A stretch of DNA of 64,000 nucleotides from Blastocystis sp. Blastoise (Eukaryota; Sar; Bigyra; Opalinata; Blastocystidae), in contig JBBPEB010000011.1 of assembly GCA_039096225.1 (NCBI GenBank), positions 310,001-374,000 of the forward strand. The letters are read 5' to 3'. Under the pieces are notes generated by a model. That model had not been told where the DNA came from. It saw only the letters and a program-made list of their open reading frames with translations, and ran no database searches. Positions 49,801 through 64,000 of the stretch are shown here, piece after piece. Position numbers and translations under genes: made by a program. Numbering within the stretch: position 1 is the stretch's first letter; the number at the start of each line of letters is the position of its first letter.

Positions 49801-51164
49801 CAACAAAACCGGAAATTATACCTGTTGTCAAATCTATAGATAATCCTTGTGGGAATTCTCCTAATGCAGTCCAAGAATCAACACGACCCTCAAGAAGAAT
49901 AGGAGATATACCATTATATTCTAATCCTCTATATATATGAATAGATTCATAAGTAAATTGAGGAGCTTTTAATTGACATCCGTTCGTAACAGTAGAATAA
50001 ACATTATATTGATTCACATTTTCTGATTTAAAATAGCAATTAACACGAATAGCACCTTCATATTCATTAGAAGGAGTACAAGGAATATCAATGAAATTAT
50101 TAACAAGAACAGTAATACCTTGATAATCACAAGCTAATTCAACAAAATTAAGATTTAAAGTAATAGTACTATATTGATTACGTTTATTATATGCATAAAT
50201 AGTAGTAGAATAATTACCAGCAATAGTAACTAAACCAATTAATTGACCTGTTTGCTGACTAAAGGAGAAGCCAGGAATACTATTCTCAATAGACCAATGA
50301 TCTACATTTCCTTGTACAGAAGATACGGTAAAAACATAAGCTAATGATATATATAATTGTTCAGGAATAATATATGTGATATTAGAAGGAATTTCATCAT
50401 TACATAACGTATCATCAATAGGTCCCCATAATCCATTATATGTATTTGGTGTAACTAAACAATGTCTAGTCATAGAAGAACCAAGAGTATCGTCAGTAAA
50501 ACAAGGAATAGATATAGATGTATTATAGAATGTTATAGGCCAAAGAGAATCTTCAAGACAACGAGGAGTATATTGATAACAACTTGAAGAAGATAAAGCT
50601 AATGTCATAGATTCATAAAGTAAATTATTAGATTCATGAAGAGATGAATAAAGAACAGTAACTGTTTCTAAACAATGAACTGTCTCTTCATCTAATTGAA
50701 AAACAATTGAAGTATCATTTAATGTAATTTGGAAAGGAAATACAAATGAATTATTCTATAAACAAATTATTAAAATAAAATATATATATATATATATATA
50801 GAATATAGCAATAAAATATAAATCAATAAAATTATTATGTAATATAGATATTTAAAATATATATATATATATACAGTTTGAATAATATCATCAGAAACGA
50901 TTGCAACGTAATCATCAGGAATATAACAAGATTCATATATAGCATCAATCAAGTCACCCGCTAAGTCATTGTACTCGATACTAGGAACAGTTTCAAACTC
51001 TTCCTTATAATTGACATAAATGTAAGTATGTCCTTGAGGAGGATACTCAATGTCTTGACATAATTCAATTGATTGACTTAAGCCTATAATTAATAGAAAT
51101 CAAAAACAATAAGAGACATACCAAATAAGAAAAAAAGAATAGACAAATAGAAAAAATATTTCAT
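42950..51164 (-). CDS. Giant type I membrane protein, 13 putative-Ig (He_PIG-like) / two-Cys modules
   Basis: Three exons, 51122-51164, 50875-51083 and a huge 42950-50755, join in exact phase to 2,685 aa. A signal peptide, MKYFFYLSILFFLFGLSQS, opens the protein. From residue ~135 the ectodomain alternates two unit types. One is a cysteine unit with the pattern C-x-W-P-T-(x)n-C-(x)n-EG-x-R-x-C-(x)n-W-x-C. The other is a beta-sandwich unit of the type APYxIxY...PTYKGxVxxxxITPSLPxGL, with (S/N)xxTGxISG and YTIT(L/A)SN. I count 13 of the latter, resembling the He_PIG putative-Ig family. A membrane-proximal region (FPFYVQ...) could be SEA-like. One transmembrane helix at about residue 2226 (LTLIIIIAVVVIVVVIII) is followed by KHQKRK. 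A ~430-residue Ser/Asn-rich cytoplasmic tail with poly-Asn completes it. Probably a surface adhesion or recognition protein. No enzyme domain was seen. Confidence 0.85.
43205..43440. repeat. (ATT)n / ATTATC repeats encoding Asn-rich tail
   Basis: In-frame trinucleotide repeats within the cytoplasmic tail. They encode more than 20 consecutive Asn plus NNIDNN-type repeats on the minus strand. Confidence 0.9.
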
Positions 51165-51973
51165 AATTAAGTGTCTATAAGGAAAATAAAATATATGTAA
51201 TAAAAGAACAAACACTCACAAATGCCGCAACAATACGAATGGTCATCCAGTATGTCTTTCCTGAAATGATTCAAATCATATTTTCTCTTACTTCTTCGTA
51301 AATACCGTGATTCTCATTATTATGACATTTCTGTGGAATGTATTCAGCAGTTGTCAGTTGACACACAAAAGTATATTTTCATACATTTCTTATTCACGGT
51401 TTTCTAAAAATTTTGACTGGAAAGCTTTGATTATTTATAAAGAAATGTATTTTCTTTATTTCTCTGTGTTTCTTTAATCAAAAATATGTTGTTTTACTTT
51501 CCTATTGAGTTTTTTATTAGGTATCTCTATCAAAATAGTTGTTCTTAAACGCTGCAAGTAGAAAACTACGATAACTGACGGAACTTTTTTATTATGCTAT
51601 CGTCAACATGAAAATAAATCTGTAAATTTATGTAAATTTTCCTGAAATAGTTCCCTGAATATGATTTTTTGATGTTTTTGAGTTTCCCTATTTCATTTAC
51701 ATTACTTTTCACAAAATTATGTTTTTTTTGGCCATACACAATTAATTGTTGTTGTGTGATTCAGTTTTTTCAAGTTTAAGTTTCAGTTTGATTAAATAAA
51801 GGCATATAAAGTAAATATAAGAAAATAATAATAATCATTGATTAACAAAATACTTTTTTATGTTACTTTTGTTCAAAATAAATTTGTAAAAATATAAGCT
51901 AGAATTCAGATAAAGCATACACAATTTAAAAACAAGAGAATTGTAAAATATATATATTATAGAAAAATAATAA
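51165..51973. other. Intergenic, large membrane-protein promoter and TBC1D23-like 3' flank
   Basis: About 800 bp. The left part upstream of the ATG at 51164 has mixed composition (AGTTGTCAGTTGACACAC at about 51350). No gene is supported. Confidence 0.45.
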
Positions 51974-59224
<7,251 letters not shown>

Positions 59225-59963
59225 ACATACTTGAACTCATAGTTTATATCAATTCTTTTAATTAAACTTTAATTATGTAAAGAAATCTATAATCTCTTCA
59301 CTCTCTATCATAACGAATCATCTACTATCACATCCTTCTTTAAAATGAATAAATCTAACTCAAATACAATTGTGATAGAAGAAAAAAGAGGATCCAAAAA
59401 AAAGAAAAAAAAATGAAAAAGTCTCCTAATGCCCGTGATTTCCCATGACTTTTTGAATATCTAAAAATCCAATCTTTACTTATTAATTACACTAAACTCA
59501 GTACTTCCAACGTTTTAACAATTTTTTTATGTTATGAAGAGAAATGTATTTTTCACAATAATGCGAAAGATAAAGCAAAATGGAACAAAAAACCATTTGA
59601 TTTCAAGTTACTGCTATACTATGATAAATACTCTTTTACAACGTATATAATAACTTTCAGTACATAATAATTAAAATACACTAATTATTTATTAAAATAT
59701 TGGAATTACAAAATCACTAAATAAAACACCTTGTTTTCTGAAAAACAAAATCACCATTTCTAGAAAAAAAATATAAACCAAAATGACATGGCAATAATGG
59801 TCAGTTCAATCTTTATGATAATCATGAATTACTATGAGAATAAGTGGTATATAAGTGAAATGATTGGTTGATTCGTAGTCACTGGACATTTTTGAAAAAA
59901 ATGGTTTTTATATCTTTCAAAAACAATCCATTACATATAATTACTCTTCTTGTATAAATAAAT
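59225..59963. promoter_or_regulatory. Divergent promoter region, TBC1D23-like / FAIM1-domain gene
   Basis: 739 bp between divergent starts. The missing first exon of the TBC1D23-like gene may lie here (candidate ATG near 59313 with a GTGAAG donor). No specific regulatory motif recognised. Confidence 0.4.
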
Positions 59964-60104
59964 ATGGGTGAACCAGAAGATTTTGATTGGGGTGATGAAG
60001 AAGTAGAAGAAGTTGAAGAGGAAGAAGTTGAAGAGGAAGAAGAAGAAGAAGAAGAAGAAGTTGAAGAAGAAGAAGAAGTTGAAGAAGAAGAGGAAGAAGA
60101 AGTT

Positions 60105-60136
<32 letters not shown>

Positions 60137-60701
60137 TAATAAGAAAGGCAAGAAGTCTGGTTATTATGATGATGAAGTTGTTACTGATGAAGAAACTGAT
60201 ATCAAGACTCCTCAAGCTTCTAGAGAAGATGATGAATATGAAGAAGAAGAACATGAAGATGTTTGGAAAGATGGTCCTAAGTCTGTTTCTGAACAAATTA
60301 GTCCTGATAAATGTTACATTCATACCTTTAAGAAGGAAGGTGTTGGTAGATTCTTAAAAAAGACTAAGCTGAAGATTACTTGGGAACTTGTAATCGAAAA
60401 CGTTGAACATACTGTTTCCGTTTATCACAGTCAATTATCTGGAAAGAAAGTTATTGTTTTAGATGGTGATGTAGTTTATGAAGAAGAAGAAATTTTCGAT
60501 TCTGGTATGTATTATACGTTCCCCTTCAAAGTAGAAGGTAGACTTATTACTATTGATGTTTCTGATGGTATGTCTGAAGGTAAGAAGATGGGTTGGGTTT
60601 ATGATATTCTTCTTGATGAAGTTTCCTTAAGTGATATTGATAAGCAAAGATCTATGAAGTCTTCAAAGGTTGCTGATGAAGATGCTGAATTATTTGATTA
60701 A
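59964..60701 (+). CDS. FAIM1-domain protein with acidic N-terminal half
   Basis: A single exon of 245 aa from the ATG at 59964. Residues 1-70 are almost entirely Glu with some Val and Asp (MGEPEDFDWGDEEVEE and following), encoded by GAA repeats. Residues ~75-105 are a charged linker. The C-terminal ~125 residues match the Fas apoptotic inhibitory molecule (FAIM1) beta-fold: TWELVIENVEHTVSVYHSQL, SGKKVIVLDGDVVYEEE, YYTFPFKVEGRLITIDV, GWVYDILLDEVSL. FAIM1 domains occur across eukaryotes, including lineages without Fas; in animals they bind stress or aggregated proteins. One FAIM1 repeat is seen, whereas human FAIM has two. The function here is unknown. Confidence 0.78.
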
Positions 60702-60908
60702 ATGTATTTTATAGTTTACAGATCGATTGTACAATATGAATTATTTATATCAAATAACCTGTAACAATTACTTTTATTAGTTTTTAAATCAAGCTTTCAT
60801 GTCATTACGTATACAATATGTATTACTAGTCATAGTTTCAGTTTTATAAATGTTTTGTTTATCCATTTTAATATTAACCACATTCAAAAGAAATATGATA
60901 CTTTTAAA
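60702..60908. other. Convergent intergenic, FAIM1-domain / syntaxin
   Basis: 207 bp of AT-rich 3' flanks. Nothing further seen. Confidence 0.6.
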
Positions 60909-61526
60909 TTACTTTTTAAATGCAAAATAGACTAAAACACTTAATACAATAGCACAGACAATAATAACAACAAGGAGAATACAACGTATTTTTCTATATA
61001 TATAGTTCACAATATAATATAATTTTATAAGATACCTCTTCTTTCTCATTCTAATAACAGTTAATTCTAAAGTAGCTTCCGCTTGCTTTACATGATCTCC
61101 TGCTTGATTAATCTAAATATACATAGTAATGATTATTATTATATCTTATTACTTTGTTATTTATTTAATATAAAATAAAATAACTATATATATTTATGTA
61201 ATTTCTATAATATACATTCACTTCAACTTGATCTAATTGAGTTCCTTGTTCATCCAAAAGTAATGATAAATCGAAGAATAATTGTTGTATATCTTTCATA
61301 CTATTCTTAATAGATACAATATCTCTATATTTATCTTGAACATTAATAAATGCTTCTCGAATTCGATGATTTGTACTCTTTGCAATTGTCTAGATAATTA
61401 AAGTTACATAATAGAAATTATATATATCTATATTATACTTGTAGAATAAGTGGATTTGACATAGATTCCTATATATAAATAGTATAATAGCATGTAATTT
61501 GATAAATATCACTATATTAAAATATA

Positions 61527-61580
<54 letters not shown>

Positions 61581-62567
61581 TGATAAATATCACTATATTA
61601 AAATATAGTATATATATATAAAATTTGATAAATATCACTATATTAAAATATAGTATAAATATTTATATAAAATTTGATAAATATCACAATATTAAAATAT
61701 AGTATATATATAAATACAGCATCCATATCTTGTTGTGTATATTCTCGAAGAACAGTCATTTCAGATTCAATATCTCGTTCTAAAAGGCGTTGAAAGTTCT
61801 GTTGAATCTCTTGATAATCTCGAACATTATTAATAAATAAATGACTTAAGGAAGCATTGTTATGAAGATATAAATTCATAATAGTTCCTTCTTTTTTCTC
61901 TCGTTTCAGACGATTTACTTCCAGGGTCATTCCTTGTAAGTCAAATCGACAATGAGCAGCTGTATCATTCGTTTTTGTTATAATTTCTCTCACATTTCGA
62001 ATGATATCCTCTTGATGCTTTGGATTCTGAACATCAGCAAGTTCACTTAATAAATGTCGAATATCAATTGTTGCTAATCTATAGATATTTATAAAAATAT
62101 ATCGTTTTTTATATATGTAATGCAATTTTTAGAATAAAAATAATAAGAATAATAGTTTAAAATATCATATACGCAATTGAATCAATCTTTGCCTTCAAGT
62201 TTTTTATTTTATCCATATCCTTCGCAAAGAGATTTTCATCTTGACTATAAAAAACATTTAAATAATAATTTTAAATAAAAAAAAGTCAAATGGATAAAGA
62301 ATAGAAATATAAACTTTATTTTTATACATATTTTCTAACGGTTTTGTTGTATTATCATTACTAAATATATTTTTAATGCTATCAACGACATTTCGTATTG
62401 ATTCATTCTTCTGCACGTTTTTCTCATTATTTAAGGGTTTATTTTTCTTGGACGACGATAATTGATCTGGTGTCACCAATTGAATCTCTTTGCTCTTAGA
62501 CTTTTTAGATTGCCCAATAGCTTAACGATCAATTAACATATAGTGTTTAAATAATACGTGTGTTCAT
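60909..62567 (-). CDS. Syntaxin (Qa-SNARE), C-terminally anchored
   Basis: A membrane-fusion SNARE, most like plasma-membrane syntaxins. The first coding exon is 10 nt (62558-62567) and joins a 3' site at about 62525 to give MNTPIGQSKKSKSKEIQLVT. The Habc region includes LATIDIRHLLSELADVQN, then HCRFDLQGMTLEVNRLKREK. The SNARE motif spans several small exons: REAFINVQDKYRDIVSIKNS, then MKDIQQLFFDLSLLLDEQGT followed by QLDQVEVNINQAGDHVKQAE. The Q of DEQG sits at the ionic zero layer and confirms the Qa type. A C-terminal anchor, ILLVVIIVCAIVLSVLVYFA, ends FKK with TAA at 60909-60911. Confidence 0.88.
61499..61700. repeat. Tandem hairpin-forming repeat in a syntaxin intron
   Basis: Four copies of AAAATTTGATAAATATCACT followed by ATATTAAAATATAGTATATA. 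One copy is expanded by a ~50-bp TA run. ACTATATT and AATATAGT pair across a 2-nt centre. Confidence 0.85.
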
Positions 62568-62912
62568 TATAATTTTGGGATTCTATTTCTTATCGATATT
62601 CTCTTTAGTATTAATGTATGTAATGAAAAAATTTTTTTAAAGATATTGTTAAGTTTTTATCCTAAAAGTGAATAAACGAAGATGTTCATTCTTGACTGTT
62701 TCAAGAAATGATAGGGATCTATCATAAATATATATTTTGGATATGTTGTAGATACAAAATCCTTCTTTATTAGTGCTTATTATCAAAAATGAAATTGTGA
62801 TTAACAAACAATTTTTAATAAACAATAATTAAAACATAAATGAAAGCATATTACATTTAATAGCAATTTAAAGATAGAGAATAATTAATTATAAAATATT
62901 AAATAAAAAAAT
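62568..62912. other. Intergenic, syntaxin promoter side and 3' flank of the acyltransferase-like gene
   Basis: 345 bp of AT-rich sequence. No gene or repeat recognised. Confidence 0.55.
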
Positions 62913-64000
62913 TTATAATAAATATTTGGAATGAACAATTTGAAGTATGGGATTACATTTATAAATAGTCATATAGGGATCATTTGTGGCAATTTTGACT
63001 GTATGAATAGTATGAAGAGTAGAATTACCACCACGTTGATAAATAGGGAAGAAAGGATCTGAATTATCACCTAAAATCAATAAAGCATCTTCAAAAGTTT
63101 TTGCAGGCATCATTTGAGCAGCTCTCTTTTCTCTATAAAAAGAGGATGCATCATAAGTATCTTGAACATGAATTAAATCAAACATATTAGCATGGAAATG
63201 AGGATGACCAGGAGAAGGGTAAAAATAACCTCTCTATTTATATATAATTTTATATATTTATTAATACTAGAATAAATAAAAATAAATATATAAATAAAAT
63301 AATAAGAATAAAAAGAATATATATACTCTTTTAAAAGGAGCTATTTCAAGATCTACAGCTTCTTTATGTTTTATATTCATAATTTGATAATTATGTCCTA
63401 CGAAATGAGGTGTTGATGTTATACGTTCTAAAGCATCTTCAAAAGATTGACTGTCTAATAACTATAGAAAGAATCACTTTTATATACTTATAATATTATA
63501 ATATTTCTATTCTAGACTATAAAAGCGATATAGAACTATAGATAAACATACATATCGTGCAATAAAATTTCTACTATACCCGTTAATATCTATATATATA
63601 TAAACATAATAGTTTTTATTTAATAAGTGTAAAACATACCATAATCATCAGAATGTAAATAATTCATAGTAAATGCAATATTCTTGTTCTTTCCAAAAGC
63701 TAGAATAATAATAGTTTTAATTAATAATATGAATAATAACAATGATATCTATTTATTCTTATAACTATATACAAGCAGTAGGAAGGACACCAACATAAGT
63801 ATAACTTGTAAAATCAGATACAATTGTATTATCTATATTTTAGAAAAACCATAATATATATATAATAATATATAATTATAGAACACATATAGTAAACTAT
63901 ATATATACTAATAAAAATCTTTTGTGTAAGAACTAATGTATTTCCTGCATCCTCGATAGCTCCATCTTCATTATGTACTAATATATCTATATGTATATAT
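62913..64000 (-). CDS. Peptidase C45 / AAT-like N-terminal-nucleophile acyltransferase, C-terminal part
   Basis: The gene runs off the right edge, so its N-terminus and nucleophile Cys are not in view. Exons in order on the minus strand give IVSDFTSYTYVGVLPTA, then SFGKNKNIAFTMNYLHSDDY, INGYSRNFIARYLLDSQSFE, ITSTPHFVGHNYQIMNIKHK, AVDLEIAPFKRRGYFYPSPG, and ANMFDLIHVQDTYDASSFYR, ending KCNPILQIVHSKYLL. YxGxLPxxSFGxN and IExAP-type segments are family hallmarks. The family includes isopenicillin-N acyltransferase and insect beta-alanyl amine hydrolases (Tan), so the substrate is probably an amide such as an N-acyl amine. Assignment to C45 is good; the substrate is unknown. Confidence 0.74.

Noticed and set aside
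59879-60323. Poly-Ser and Phe-rich minus-strand frames
   Set aside because: Antisense translations of the GAA repeats encoding the Glu-rich head of the FAIM1-domain protein.

Overview
The window is nuclear DNA from an AT-rich, intron-rich unicellular eukaryote. It holds 20 protein-coding genes, one of them cut by the right edge, and two intact tRNA genes. Coding sequence is broken up by short introns that open with GTATATAT and close with ATATATAG. Asn-, Thr- and Glu-rich runs and trinucleotide repeats are common. The standard genetic code fits every gene: nearly all stops are TAA, with one TGA. A bS21-type mitochondrial ribosomal protein implies a translating mitochondrion. The BTB-TLDc protein and the very large surface protein of repeated putative-Ig modules point to a protist rather than an animal, fungus or plant. 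I cannot name the lineage from sequence alone.

Left to right: BTB-TLDc protein (-), tRNA-Cys, a small possible double ubiquitin-like protein (+), a small unknown protein (-), a short oxysterol-binding-related protein (-), tRNA-Pro, a transportin-3/importin-13-like karyopherin (+), mitochondrial bS21 (-), a hAT-like miniature element, AP-4 beta (-), VPS29 (+), LUC7-like (+), FANCD2 (-), a CLASP-type TOG plus CAP-Gly fusion (+), a ZnT6-like transporter (-), a LARGE/B4GAT1-like glycosyltransferase (-), ARMC7 (+), V-ATPase subunit c (-), a 2,685-residue modular surface protein (-), a TBC1D23-like protein (-), a FAIM1-domain protein (+), a Qa-SNARE syntaxin (-) and a C45/AAT-family acyltransferase-like protein (-, its N-terminus lies off the right edge).

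Many products work at the Golgi, trans-Golgi network or endosome: AP-4 beta, VPS29, TBC1D23-like, syntaxin, ORP, ZnT6-like, V-ATPase c and the LARGE-like enzyme. They are not an operon. Each is a separate intron-containing gene on either strand, so the grouping may be chance. Other roles are DNA interstrand-crosslink repair (FANCD2), U1 snRNP 5' splice-site selection (LUC7), nuclear import and microtubule regulation.

The most interesting observations are the TOG/CAP-Gly fusion, the 13-module surface protein, introns in the ORP gene that lack an in-phase GT and lie between short direct repeats, first coding exons of only 10 nt, a 680-bp hAT-type miniature element with a perfect 8-bp target duplication, and a visible excess of the palindrome CCGCGG in otherwise AT-rich DNA. 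Exon joins were made by hand from GT/AG sites and reading-frame continuity; those given to the base were checked for phase.
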